Shown here: piece after piece, positions 10,001-35,745 of the stretch | How positions within the stretch are numbered: position 1 is the stretch's first letter | Layout of the letters: every line of letters begins with the position of its first letter | Source of the DNA: Syngnathus acus | Taxonomy: Eukaryota > Chordata > Actinopteri > Syngnathiformes > Syngnathidae | DNA length: 64,000 nucleotides | Reading direction: 5' to 3' | Assembly: GCF_901709675.1 (NCBI RefSeq) | Contig: NC_051099.1 | Span: 3,100,001 to 3,164,000 of the forward strand | Made by a program: the position numbers and the translations under genes | The notes under the pieces: model-generated | Database searches by the model: none | The model's input: the letters and a program-made list of their open reading frames with translations, nothing else | What the model was told of the DNA's origin: nothing

Positions 10001-13000
10001 TCGGCCATCTCCTGTTACGCACCAATTAAAAATCAAGACGAACAACCCTGATGATGTTGTCCTGCGGGCACGTGTGGCCGAGTCCAGGGGAGAAAAAAAA
10101 AAAAAAGTCTTGGCAGCTGCTTGTCGAATGTCGCAGCAGCGTGCGAGTCGCAGCTAGACTCCAAAACAGTTTTTTGGGCGAATTCCGTTTCAGCAGGACG
10201 GTTAAACCCTGACAGGCAATTTTATCTTTATTTTAATCACGCGTCAATCTCACTCAGGAGGGCAAGAAGCAGTTTGACAAGGAGACGGAACGTTACTACT
10301 CCGTGTTGGAGAAACACCTCAGCCTGTCCTCCAAGAAGAAGGAGTCGCAGCTTCATGAGGTAACATACACACACGCACACACACACACACACACACTGAT
10401 CTGTGATGGTTGTTGTCGCAGGCTGACTCGCAGATGAGCAAAGACCGGCAGGTGTTCAACGACGCCTCGCTGCAATACGTCTTCAAGATCCAGGAGGTGC
10501 AGGAGAGGAAGAAGTTTGAGTTTGTAGAGCCGGTGAGGACACGCTAAACGCACACACGATGTGAAGGTTTGAGAACGTGGAAGGAGAACACCTCCTGTCC
10601 AAAGGAGCCCCTTTTTGTTTGTTGACTGTGTGAAAGTCGCATGAAGATTGAATGTTCCCTCTGGGGGACAATTCTAAATGTTCTTGATCTTTCCAAACGA
10701 ATCCTTTTTTTTTTTTTTTCACTGTGTCATTGCTTGTGAACTTGAGCGTCATTACCATCACCGCAGAAAAAAACCCAAACGCTCTGTTTTTGCTGCCGAT
10801 AATCATATTTTAATGATACAGATCAGTGAAGGCTACTTCCTGTTTCGGCCGCACCACTTCCTGCGTGGAGATCTTTTCCACCGGGAGCAGAAAAAGTCTT
10901 TGTTGTGAACGTAAACAAGAAGAGTAACGCAATCTGCGTTTTTTTGACAATGACTCTGTTTTTGTTGCTTTTCAGCTGCTGGCCTTCCTGCAAGGCTTGC
11001 TGACGTTCTACCACGAAGGCTACGAGCTGGCCAGCGAGTTTGAGCCTTACAAACAGCAACTGCAGTTCAACTTGCAGAATGTAAGTGAAACATTTCATCG
11101 TAAAAGATGAACCCCTGTTCATTCGGCGCCTTTCAGGCCCGCAACAACTTTGAAAGCACTCGGGCCGAAGTGGAGCGGCTGATGAAGAGGATCCGCTCGG
11201 CCGAGGAGGACTTCAAAGCTCCCGGTTGCTTCACCATGGAGGGTTACCTGTACATACAGGAGAAACGTGAGCCCGACTGGACGGTCCGCTCCCCCCTTTG
11301 CAGACGGCATCCAAAATGTCCGCCGGTGTCTTCTCTCAGGTCCGCTGGGTAGCGTGTGGACCAGATACTACTGTACATATGAGAAGAGCTCCAAGATGTT
11401 CACCATGAGCAATACCGAGGCCCGGCCGGCCAGCCGACAGGTGAGCCCCTCCCCCTAGTTGTGATGATGAAACGATCGGATGACAAGACAGCTACGCTGA
11501 CAGAACGGCGCGGTGAACGGGACGCCGGAGATGTTCAGGCTTCGTTCGTGCGTGCGGAGGAAGACGGACTCCATCGACAAGCGCTTCTGCTTCGACATCG
11601 AAGTGGCCGAGAGGTGACGGCAAAGCGGCCGTTTAGCGCCGCTGTGTTTTGGGTTCCATCCTCCTTTTTGCTTTTGTGCAGACACGGCGTCATCACTCTG
11701 CAAGCGCTCTCAGAGGCCAATCGGCGACTTTGGATGGAGGCCATGGATGGCAAGGAACCAGTACGAGTCATACTTTCACCTGCTTCTTCTCCTTCTATTG
11801 AGTGACTTTGCGCTGACCTGTTTGTGGCTCCTCAGATCTACACTCTGCCGTCTCTGCTCAGCAAGAAGGAAGAGAGTAAGAAGCCAGATTTCATTTCAAT
11901 TCAAGAGCCGCCACTTTGCAGCATTTTTGTTTGCTTTATTCGATGGCTCTTGCTTTCCAGCGTTCCTCAACGAGACCGGCTTCAGCTTTGTAAGGAACTG
12001 CATCGCGCTAGTGGAAACCAGAGGTAGATATAATACACTTGGGGGGGGGAGGGGGACCTTCACAGTAACAGCAGCAATAAATGTGAACGTAGGCCTCAAC
12101 AGTCTGGGCCTGTACCGGACCGGGGGCGTCAACTCCAAAGTCCAGCGGCTGATGACGAGCGTGTTTGGTAAGAAGGCAGGGCTCCAACTGACGTGATTTC
12201 CTGCTTTGCTGACGATGACGTCAACAGAGGATGACTCGTGCTGAAATCATGTCTGCTTTCCCCGCAGCCTCCACTTCTGCTTCGGGCGCTCAGCTAGACG
12301 CAGACGCTTGGGACAACAAGACCATCACCAGCGGATTGAAGAATTATTTCAGGTGGCTGGATTTCCCACCAAATTTGAAAATGAATGCCTTGAATCATGC
12401 ATATTTTATACGACATCATACGTTTGCAGGTGCTTAGCAGAACCTGTGCTGACCTACAGACTGCACAAGGAATTCATCAAGGCTGCAAGTAAGAAGGCTG
12501 CCTCTGTATATCTGTGTAGAAAAATCTCTTAAAACGCTTTTCACAGAATACGATGATCAGAACCATCGCGTGAGGGCCATCCACGCGTTGGTCCACAAGC
12601 TACCTGAGAAGAACCGAACCATGCTAGACCTCCTGACCAATCACCTCCTCAAGTTAGTACACAGGAATAAAGTTGCATTTCAGTTTTATTCAGTTGTTAT
12701 GAAAAGGAGTTTTTTTTTTTTTGTATGCAGGGTGTCGTCACACTGCGCCCAGAACATGATGACGGTGTCCAACCTGGGCATGATCTTTGGTCCGACACTG
12801 ATGCGGTCGCAGGAGGAGACGGTGGCCGCCATGATGAACATCAAGTTCCAGAATATTGTGGTGGAGATTATCATTGAGAACCACGACAAGGTCCGCACAC
12901 ACAGTGAGCTAAACTCACACTCGTACATGTTAACACTTTGCGCTGTGTTTGCCTGGCAGATATTCAACGAGGCTCCCGACCTGTCGCTACCGTTGCCCCC

Positions 13001-14580
13001 AGCGCCATCCTCTCGGGCGACCCCTCGAAGGAGCAAGGCCATCTGTCTGTCGTCGGGGAAGAGAAAGGCCCGCCTCTACCCGCCCACTCTCTGCTTGGCG
13101 GACAACGACAGTGAGTGCTTGACAGCGTTGGGTCTCGCTTGAACGAGTTTATCAAAACAGAGGAGACACTTCTGAACATGACGTAAAATTGTCACACACA
13201 TTTGTGTTCTTGCCTCCCCTCCAGGCGACACTTTCAGCAGCAGCAGCCCCGGCACTACCCCGATGGGCAGCCAGGAGTCGCTGTCCTCACACTCCTCAGA
13301 GAAGAACGGGGCGTCGCAGACGTCGCCTCCTGCCGAGCCCAACTCCTCCACTCAACTCCATCCGCCTCCTTCCTGTTCCTCCAATGGAGACGATAGAAAA
13401 TGGCCGACAGAAAAGGAGACACCGCCCGTGGCGTTATCCGCGTCGTCGTCCGTGGCGTCTCTGCGCTCCGCGGCCGAGCGGACGGACTCCACCATCTCCC
13501 TGTCCTCCGCTAAGGAGTCCAAATCCTCCTCATCCACCGTGCAGCTTTCCTCCTCGGGGTCTCCGGCCCGGCAGGTTCGCTCTGTCCCCAGGGCATCGTC
13601 TGTCTCGTCGCTGAAAAGCACCCAAGAAAAGACGAAGGACTCTTCGCCACCTCAGCTTCACAGGACGGCAGCGTATAGGAGGGCATCTTCATCCTCGTCC
13701 TCCTCCTCGTCCTTGTTCCCTTACCCGCTTTCCACATCGTCCTCACTCACCTCCTTGCACATCTCGGAAGGTACGCAACATCCTCCACTTAGACTTTAAT
13801 AAGTACCTTTGACTCGTGTCTTTGTTTCCTGTTTCAGACTACCGAAGCTGTCACGGCTCAGTGCAGAGTTTAGCGTCACTAGATCCGCGAGAGGCCGCAC
13901 GAATGCGGAAAGCGCCTCACCTACGACGAGACTTAGACGTCTTGACGCCAAAGTCCATGTCCACCAATGGCTACCAGAGGCCAGGATCAGTGTAGGTGTC
14001 CAGTTATTATGAAGAACTGTCAAGTTATGCCTGAAGTGGTGTTACCATGGCAACTTGTCTCACGTTGCCAGTGTTTGTGTGTGTTCCAGGTTATCCACCC
14101 GGGCACAAAAACAACAACGGGAAAGCTCTGTGTTCTCCTCAGCTTTGGACATTTGTGCTCCCGGAAGGTTTGTGGATTCATGAATTGAATGTATCTCTTT
14201 GTTGATAAATTCAAAAAAATATATATTTTCAATCATTTTACTGGTCTCGCAGGGATGCAAAAGCTCTGTACTCCTGTGAGGCCGAACACAGCCACGAGCT
14301 CAGCTTCCCACAGGGGGCGCTCTTTTCAAACGGTAAGAAATGACAGCCCTCTGTTTTGGTTAGCAACTGCAGTCAGTGACATATTGCTTTACCTCTGCCA
14401 AGGAAGCTTTCATCACCATTCGTGAATTAGCAGGAGTATTCAACAACCTCTGATCAAATTTCTCATTTTTGTTTGGTTGTTGTCTCGGCAGTGCACCCAT
14501 CGGTGGAACCGGGCTGGCTCCAGGCAACCTACCAGGGCAGGACGGGCCTCATCCCCGAGAACTACATCGTGTACACCTGA
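7098..14580 (+). CDS. arhgap42: Rho GTPase-activating protein 42 (GRAF3)
   Basis: 24 coding exons: 7098-7251, 7684-7779, 7957-8018, 9105-9176, 10258-10359, 10422-10532, 10976-11080, 11137-11266, 11340-11440, 11504-11613, 11682-11760, 11836-11875, 11961-12023, 12093-12167, 12268-12352, 12430-12488, 12547-12652, 12731-12890, 12960-13110, 13225-13770, 13838-13991, 14090-14167, 14253-14332, 14492-14580. They give 935 aa in one frame. Domains in order are BAR (about 20-230, membrane curvature), PH (about 265-370), RhoGAP (about 380-560, with the arginine finger R417 in LGLYRTGG), a long Ser/Pro linker, and C-terminal SH3 (about 880-935, [15 protein letters not shown]). The start [12 protein letters not shown] and linker pieces such as [10 protein letters not shown] match ARHGAP42 better than ARHGAP26 or ARHGAP10. 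GRAF3 switches off RhoA; in mammals it limits smooth-muscle contractility. Confidence 0.95.
8466..8541 (+). repeat. Degenerate tRNA-like dispersed repeat fragment
   Basis: In arhgap42 intron 3 the sequence GCGGTTAGCACAGTTCTGGG is followed by TTTGAATCCGGGCT and CTTTCTGTGTGGA. This resembles the common teleost interspersed repeat with a box-B-like GGTTCGAATCC core and a CTGTGTGGAGTTTGCATG-type continuation. Only a truncated, mutated piece is present. The family name is not assigned. Confidence 0.45.
10366..10396 (+). repeat. (CA)n microsatellite
   Basis: An almost pure CA dinucleotide tract in the arhgap42 intron directly after the exon ending at 10359; likely length-polymorphic. Confidence 0.9.
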
Positions 14581-14866
14581 ACGTCTGTGATGTCGTCACC
14601 CCACTGCCAGACTTGAAGACATCCATAAAGCATATACTGTTTATATTTAAACATGTAGCTGAAATCACTGAACAGTGCGTCTCGAATGATTCTCATCCAT
14701 TTACTGTATTCGTCTCACAGCAGTGTTTTTATTTTTTGATGAATCGTAATAATTTATGTGTTGCTATTGGTCAGATCAACAACCGTCATTGTCCACACAT
14801 TTGGGATATGTGGAACTCAACTGTTGTGTTGTCTTTCTACTGCTGCCTGATGTGCCTTTGTGTCCT

Positions 14867-14872
14867 AATAAA
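14867..14872 (+). terminator. arhgap42 polyadenylation signal
   Basis: AATAAA 287 bp after the stop codon, followed within about 30 bp by a GT/T-rich stretch. This is the best candidate for arhgap42 transcript cleavage. Confidence 0.65.
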
Positions 14873-15326
14873 GGACTCGTGCATTCTCTAGTAAGACTTT
14901 GTGGATTATTTTTTATATTCTGTGACTGGCAGATGTCCAGCCCAGGGTGTACCCTGCCTCTGACCCAATTTCGGCAAAATGTGCCCTACCTCACCCCTCA
15001 GTCTGAACAAGATAGGACCATTCCACCGAATCGGTGCCATTTGCTTGTAAACTTCAATTTCTCTCTTTTTAATTTTGAATCGAATAATACACAATATGAA
15101 CTACTCAAAGTGTGTATTGGCCCTTCTCATGCAACTTGTTTTTTTCAGGTTGTTTTAAAGTCATTTAGGGTTACCTGAGGAGCTAGTTTGTGGTATACAA
15201 TTTTAAAATTGACGATCGCCATATCGTGCGGAATGTGCACCGCGCGTCGCTGTTTCACATCGGACCCTTTTGAATGTGAAGCACGGTGTGACTGCGAGGC
15301 GCGGTGTATGTAAACAATACTGCTGA
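14873..15326. other. Spacer between arhgap42 and the hAT element
   Basis: No conserved coding sequence is seen. A short CpG-rich patch (about 15215-15310) precedes the transposase start and may be its promoter or element terminus. I looked for a short terminal inverted repeat and 8-bp target duplication flanking 15327-17373 and could not define one by eye. Confidence 0.35.
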
Positions 15327-17373
15327 ATGGCTAAGATGGATAAGAAAAACAATGAACATTTTGAAATGGAAATTTCAGAAGTCGAACCAAATGAGGGGGA
15401 AGACGAACTTGTGACGAAAAGAGGAGCCGTGTCTGTGGTTTGGAGGTATTTTGGTTTCAAAAAATACGACTACGACCAAAAAAACATTTTATGCAAGATT
15501 TGCTTTATTAAAGTTGCTGCCACTGGGGGGAACACGAGCAATTTGCTCCACCATCTTTGCCGTAGACACGTTTCGGAATATGAAGAATGTATGAAGTTAA
15601 AAACGGCGCCCTTTACATCGGCTGGCAATCAAAGAACAATTCAAGAGACGACTACCAGAGGGGCTCCATACGATAGGAAAAGCAAACGCTGGACCGACAT
15701 AACTAACGCAATCACCATCCACCTCGCAAAAGACCTGGTTGCTCTGAATACAGTCGAAAAAGAAGGCTTCAAGCACATGATCAAGACATTGGATCCCCGC
15801 TATGAAGTACCGAACAGAAAGTACTTTAGCCAAGTTGCAATCCCGAACTTGTACGAGAAGCGCCGAACGAAGCTGGAAACAGACATGGCGGCCGTGCGCC
15901 ACTACGCCTTGACCACTGATATGTGGTTTAGTCGCACCATGGAGCCCTATTTCGGCGTGACAGTTCACTTTATCAGTGACGACTGGTCGTTGCAAAGTCA
16001 CTGTCTGCAGACCAGCTACTTTCCTGAGGACCACACTGGAGAACTACTTGCAGCAGGCCTGCAGGAGGCGCTTGAGTCCTGGGGGCTTTCTGAGGAGAAA
16101 CTCGTAGCCATCACTACCGACGATGGCGAGAAGGTCACGAAAGCTGTGGAACTGAACAGGTGGACTCGACTCCAGTGCTTTGGTCACAGACTTCACCATG
16201 CCATAGGTAAGCAACAGTTGATTATTTTAATAATCCATTTATCTGATGAATGTTTTAACCCGGTGAATATTTGATACCTCATATCTTTAATTTAGGCTGA
16301 TACCAAGACTTGGTACTTTCCCAAATGAGTATAAGTTAAGTAAGACGATTAACGTATTTGTTGTTTTTATAGAGAAAGGTGTGAGAGACGACCGCATACA
16401 GCACGCCATTGGCGTGTGCAAAAAGGTTGTGTCCACCTTCTCGTACTCAAGTAAAAAAAGGAGGGATCTGGCCATTGTTCAGAACTATCTGGGTCTTCCA
16501 AACCACATGCTCACGACAGAGACGCCGACCAGGTGGGGCTCGCGTCAAACCATGATCCAAAGAGTGCTTGAGCAAGAGCGGGCCATTAATCACGTTCTAA
16601 AAGACGACAAGAAATGCAGACACTTAGTCCCGAGTTGGCAAGATTTGGACGTTCTAGAGGCCGTCAACAAGGCGCTGAGCCCACTCCAGGACTTCACAGA
16701 CGCTTTGTCAGGAGAGCAATACATCAGCGTATCCTACCTCAAGCCGGTGCTCAAGCTCTTCAACACATCCATCCTGGCCGAGGACGGGAAGGACACCCAG
16801 CTGACAAAGGACGTGAAGAACAACATCTTAGCCGATTTGAACGAGAAATATTCGGACCCGGTCGCTGACGATCTGCTCGACATGGCGTCGCTTCTCGACC
16901 CGCGCTTTCGAACCAAGTACATTGATGAAGAAAAGGTGGAGAGGGTTCTGTCCAGAGCCGTCAAGGAGATTGTGTCACTAATGAAGACTGAGCGGGACAG
17001 GTTCCCCGGGGCTGCAGGTTCAGAAGCGGAACCCGATCCACCCACCAAGGTAAAACGAAGGAAGACTTTGGCCAGCTTTTTCAAAAGGCAGGGCGGCGCA
17101 ATGACGGAAGAGGAAAGCATCAGAAATGAGCTGACAATCTACTTGCAGATTACAGAGGTGGACAGTGATGTGGACCCTTTCGAGTGGTGGAGATGCCACC
17201 AGACGAATTTCCCTCGCGTTGCTCAGCTAGCGCGGCAGTATTTATGCATCCCCGCCACCAGCGCGCCATCAGAGAGAGCGTTTAGCACCGACGGCAACGT
17301 GGTCCCGTGTCACAGGGACGCGCTCAAACCGGATGCTGTGGACCGTCTGGTTTTCCTGGCTCAAAATTTGTAA
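15327..17373 (+). CDS. hAT superfamily (ZBED-like) transposase
   Basis: Two exons, 15327-16206 and 16373-17373, join at phase 1 to give 626 aa. The intron (166 bp) has a GTAAGC donor and a TTTTATAG acceptor. The N-terminus carries a BED-type zinc finger (ILCKICFIKV, then LLHHLCRRHVSEYE). The RNase-H-like hAT core follows: first acidic residue in ALTTDMWF, second in AITTDDGEKV, a CFGHRLHHAI motif, and TPTRWGSRQTMIQRVL. The C-terminal hAT dimerisation region reads FPRVAQLARQYLCIPATSAP and then SERAFSTDGN, which holds the catalytic Glu. All three acidic residues and the zinc ligands are intact and the frame has no breaks, so this is either a recent element or a domesticated gene. hAT enzymes excise and insert DNA by hairpin chemistry in the nucleus. 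Confidence 0.85.
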
Positions 17374-17860
17374 ATATCGAAATGACGTTTTAACAGATCT
17401 GATAGGAAATCAGGGTCGATTGCGTTATTAAAAGATTTTATTTTTAATGTTTTTTATTGGGATAAAATGACCAGTTGAATGAGTGAATATATAGACATTA
17501 ACATATTACAACAAAGATGATCACATTTAACGCCCCACCCCAAAAAAATATTCTAAATAGTCCATATTGCAAAACAGTCAAATGTTCTGCCTGTAATTCA
17601 TATATTAATTGTTGTAAGCTAAAAAAAAAAAAAAGTATAGTGAGACAAACGCTATTTGTTAGTGGTGCATTTGGATGATTGCGTTTTGTGTCGTTTGTTA
17701 TTAAGCATGAAGCTAATTGGGCGTAACAGACAAATTTAGGAGCTTCTTTTAAACGGATGTTGCCGTCAAGCCACACTTAGGCAAGTGACTCCTGCCTGAA
17801 TCGATTAGATATGCCTGGGCAGTATTATATTTCACTCAGAAATATATAAAGGTACAAATC
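17374..17860. other. Spacer after the hAT element
   Basis: AT-rich sequence with no supported coding exon. TTTATT hexamers on the plus strand (for example near 17436 and 17454) read as AATAAA on the minus strand and could serve long trpc6 3'UTR forms. Confidence 0.3.
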
Positions 17861-17941
17861 ATGCTATTTTCCTTCCATATCATCCATGTTTCGCTGCTTA
17901 CTTGTGAGTTGAGTTCAATAAATGAGGTCTGTGCTGTTTAC

Positions 17942-18196
17942 ATGCAATCCAAGAACAAGTATGTCGAGTTTTTGTGCGACGAGAGGAATTTTAGACGCAT
18001 GTCCTCAGGTTTTCAGTGGGCTGCGGTGAGAAGTCGCTCTTTGCGGAGGATAAAGAAAATATACCAGTGAGTATTTCATTGTCAACTATGTGGATTAACA
18101 TAATGTTTTTTTTTTCTCTTGACACTGAGCCATTTCAAACACTCTTTTTCCAGACTTTCTTTCCGGAGTCATTCTGACGATGCTCAAGAAAATTGG
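17942..18196 (+). other. Two exon-like segments of an unidentified plus-strand gene
   Basis: An open frame from ATG 17942 runs to 18066 and ends at a consensus GTGAGT donor. A second segment, 18154-18196, starts after a pyrimidine-rich tract and CAG and ends at a GTAAGT donor. The phases join (KKIYQ, then LSFRSHSDDAQENW). The peptide is basic and hydrophilic; I do not recognise it. No convincing next exon or stop-containing terminal exon was found before trpc6, which lies antisense just downstream. These could be real exons, relics, or chance. Confidence 0.25.
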
Positions 18197-18357
18197 GTAA
18201 GTTTTTATATAATATTGGTGGATGATATAATACATATAAAATACACACTCGGAACCTTTTACATATGATTCTAACGTAGCCGCTGTACTGCAAAGTTGTT
18301 TGTAGTCTTTACAAGCTGCATAAATATATTAAAAAAAAAAAATCTTAGAAAATATCA

Positions 18358-27980
<9,623 letters not shown>

Positions 27981-29033
27981 AGACACCATTTTGTGTCCTC
28001 TTCGAGAAGACTTTGTGTGGATTGTTGACACTAACACGACAGAGGACTTCATTTGCCAACACGTGACCAACGCCCAATGCTACCCTCCTTGGCACCCTTG
28101 AAGTAATCTCGCCTCAGGTGGTAAGATGCCGGAATTCTTCCTTTTTTGGGGGCTTTTGGAAGAATCCACATGGTCAACGGCCATATGTATTATGCTGAAG
28201 CCCATTTGAAAGTCAGTTTTTCACAATGAAAATCGACAAAATGACCAGAAGTAATCCACAAGGTCAGAAATGATACACAGTCACAATACTTGAGTCATAT
28301 TCTTCATGCAATGGCTCTTCATACCTGTTATCCATAATAGTCACCACATTGCACAGTCGAAATAAAACAGCCAGAAATAATCCACAAAAGATTCATAACT
28401 GCCACCTTGCACAAAATAGCAGAATGCAGAAACACTAATAATACACAGTAAAAAAAAAAAAAAAAATCTTGAAATGAAGGGAAGGTGTTAAAGCATTTAT
28501 CTAGTGAAGTAATAGTAAGCATTTAACGTAAAATATGTTGACTATTGTGGTTTCTCATACTGAGAGCCGTTCCTGATGTTTCCTTCACCCAATGAGCCAC
28601 ACCAGAGGGTTGAAAGATTAGGAACGGCTAAGGAAGCAAATGCACTGTTCTTAATATTATGGTTTAGCCTTCTTGTGTGGGATTTTAGGAGACGGCCATT
28701 TTAAAGTTACAATTAAAGGTACTACAGTACAACCTTTTATCTTGCCAATAAGCAGCAAATGAAGACTTTTTTTAAGGTTGCTTAATGGAGCATCAAAATT
28801 ATAAATGTTGCGGTGTGTGTGATTTAAAAAAAAATATATGTATATTTACATGTATCGCTCATACCCTTTCTGTCCAACACAAGTTTATTTATCTTAGGAT
28901 GATGCATGACACTCCCTGTTCTATGAATTTATGTGTAACATAAGCTTTATCTATTTACAGAGTTTTGTACCTTTTTATGCATGCGCTTTATGTATACATT
29001 TATTCTCACTAATTGTTTGAAATACATAATAAA
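27981..29033 (+). other. yap1 3'UTR
   Basis: About 1 kb of AT-rich non-coding sequence ends in AATAAA at 29028-29033, with a second AATAAA shortly after. No coding potential is seen. It includes an A-run near 28450. Confidence 0.5.
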
Positions 29034-30565
29034 CATTTAATAAATAAAAACCATGGAGGTATTTCTTCAAAATAGTTTTATAATATTTTAAAAAAAAACA
29101 CGAAGTAGATTGTGCACGAGTGTGTGTGTGTGTGTGGTTTTTTAACCTTTGCCTCAGCTGGCTATTGTAGAACTGAAAGGGGATTTTGTATTTTTCATGT
29201 ACACCCGACTTGAAATGAATAATAACGCTGAATAATAAGTTTCGATGACTCGTAGCATTCACGTGTTTTTGAGTTACTTTTCGTCTTTTTTTTGTTAAAT
29301 TAGCCTTTTACTCTTATTGTACAAAATAAAACGACTGTACAATCTGGGGGTGAATTTAATTGGCACTCGTTTTTTGGGATAGTGTATTTGAAAAACATGA
29401 TCGTTGAGTTCACTTTCGCTCGAACCCGGAAGTGGCCTAGCTAGATTGTCAGTTAGCAGCTCGATGCTATCGGGACTTTCCGCAGCCTGACTCATAGACG
29501 TAACCCGCGGTGAGTGTCCCGACAGCCGTGGGACTTTTCATAGTTTGACGTATTTTTTTACCACCCCCATAACATATTACAACATTCGTTGTACTCTTAT
29601 CGGTAAACCCACCCCTGAGCTCGCGGTAGCTAGTAGCGTTAGCAGGGTATTTTCTCGTTACAGCGAACGTGAGTGTTGTACTTTTATTTTTACGTGTTAT
29701 TAAATTGTACAATCAGTCAATTTCTCCCATGAAATACTGAAAATGATTATTCAGCAAATATTTTTGAACGGTTGGATACAAATGGAAACGTTTCTACACG
29801 TCAAAGAGGAACCGATTTGAGCATTTTGTTAGGAAAATCTCACACAATTCCCCTTTAATTTGACATTTTTTCCACTCAAACGTATGTATTGACAGGGTAT
29901 ATGGTCTTTAAACGATGTTAATGTGGCACATTGATCAAACAATATCAGGCTGGTTTGATATTAACTTTAGTGTATGATAGACTCCCACAATTCAATTTGA
30001 AGTTCCTGTTTCATTTTGGACGAAACATTAACAACTCCACTATCTCGTGATACCATGTATTTTCACTCAAAGGCAGCAATTTATTTTTCACTGAACTTTG
30101 TGTAGATTTCCTGTTTTATTGCAATATAAGCTCTAACTTCTTTGTAGAGGCGTGGCATCTCCATTAACGGTCACTTGTCCTTTCGTAATGACAGGAGTCA
30201 CAGGACATATTTAAAACTGATAATGTGAGTCTTGATCACATGAATTCACATGATTTGACACTTGATCTTGTATTTCCCCAGGTGCTGAAGGAGGGGGGAG
30301 AGGTTTGAAATATAATTTTTTTAATACATATATATCTATATATATAGATATATAGCTATATCTATATATGTAGATATATAGTTTTTTTTTTCTTTGATCA
30401 TCGGAACCATTTTGTTTAATTGAGGATGGAAAGACGCACTGCACCGGCTTTTGGCTCATCAGTTAAATTTTTACTGTCTGCTCTTTCTGAGTGAGCCATT
30501 TCAAACATCTTCCTCTCACGAGGGGCACCTCCAACGGCCTACTTGTCTTGTTCATCCCAAAAACC
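29034..30565. promoter_or_regulatory. birc2 promoter and 5'UTR region
   Basis: A GC-richer island at about 29400-29660 contains CCGGAAGT (ETS-type, 29426-29433), GGGACTTTCC (29472-29481) and GGGACTTTTC (29530-29539), both kappaB-type. A GTGAGT donor follows CGCG at about 29509, a probable 5'UTR exon end. The rest of the gap is AT-rich, with an imperfect palindromic TATA repeat at 30326-30381. Confidence 0.45.
30326..30381. repeat. (TA)n-rich palindromic repeat
   Basis: Alternating TATATA/TAGATATATAG units form an imperfect self-complementary AT tract in the birc2 upstream intron or flank. Confidence 0.7.
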
Positions 30566-33523
<2,958 letters not shown>

Positions 33524-34347
33524 AACCGCCGTGGTCTTGAGTTATGTCATTGATGAATGTAACACACAGCTTGCTAGTTGCTACAAAAGCTCCTCACACA
33601 CCACATCTATAAATATGATAATCACTACTCATGCCTTGTGTTGAAAGTGACTGTCTTTAAGAATCACTCGGCTTAAGCAAATTAACGCATTCATGGTTTC
33701 AGTTTAGACCAGGCATGTCCAAAGTCTAGCCTGACAACTTTGCATTACTTATATATCCTGTTTAAAATGTTCATGAGGCAAAAATTATTTGATATTCATA
33801 TAAATTAAAGGTATTTCATAGTTTGTTCAATGTTATCTGACTCTTCAGATATGAATGAAAGGCAGAATTTGCGTTTTTAGGGTTGTTCACGTCTGCCTGA
33901 GTGGCTTGTATTTGGTTATTTTGTCATAAAGACATTTGTGACAATGAAAATGGTTTTATAACAGTGTGTATTTGCACAACATTTTTGTAGTTAAAAAATG
34001 TCCGAAAAAACGATTGGCCCCCGGGTCCCTTCACTTTATCAATTCTGGCCCTTGTTGCAAAAGGTTTCGACACCCCTGGCTTAAGACAGTCACTTTCAGA
34101 CACTTTGAGTAAGCCTCGACACCAGCGCAACTAACTGCTTTCAAGCAACAAAACTTAATCCAAAATCACCCAGGTGAAAGGTTAAATGAAATAGAAGGGT
34201 TGTCTGAGAATGAGAATAGATGGAAACTGATTTCTATCAACAAAATAAACAATGATTTTGAATAATGTGTTATGAATACAAAGAGCAGACCATATTCATG
34301 TTTGGTTTATACAAATATTTATTAGCCCACAAGTCTCTTCCACCATT
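33524..34347. other. birc2-rpl23a convergent 3' flanks
   Basis: An AT-rich, non-coding gap between two convergent genes. It should hold the birc2 3'UTR and the rpl23a 3' end. No further gene is visible. Confidence 0.4.
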
Positions 34348-35730
<1,383 letters not shown>

Positions 35731-35733
35731 GTT

Positions 35734-35745
35734 GGGGAAAGGAAG
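35734..35745 (-). promoter_or_regulatory. 5'TOP pyrimidine tract of rpl23a
   Basis: On the minus strand CTTCCTTTCCCC lies a few bases 5' of the rpl23a ATG. Such a tract at the transcription start is the hallmark of vertebrate ribosomal-protein mRNAs. It implies a 5'UTR of about 15 nt. Confidence 0.6.
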
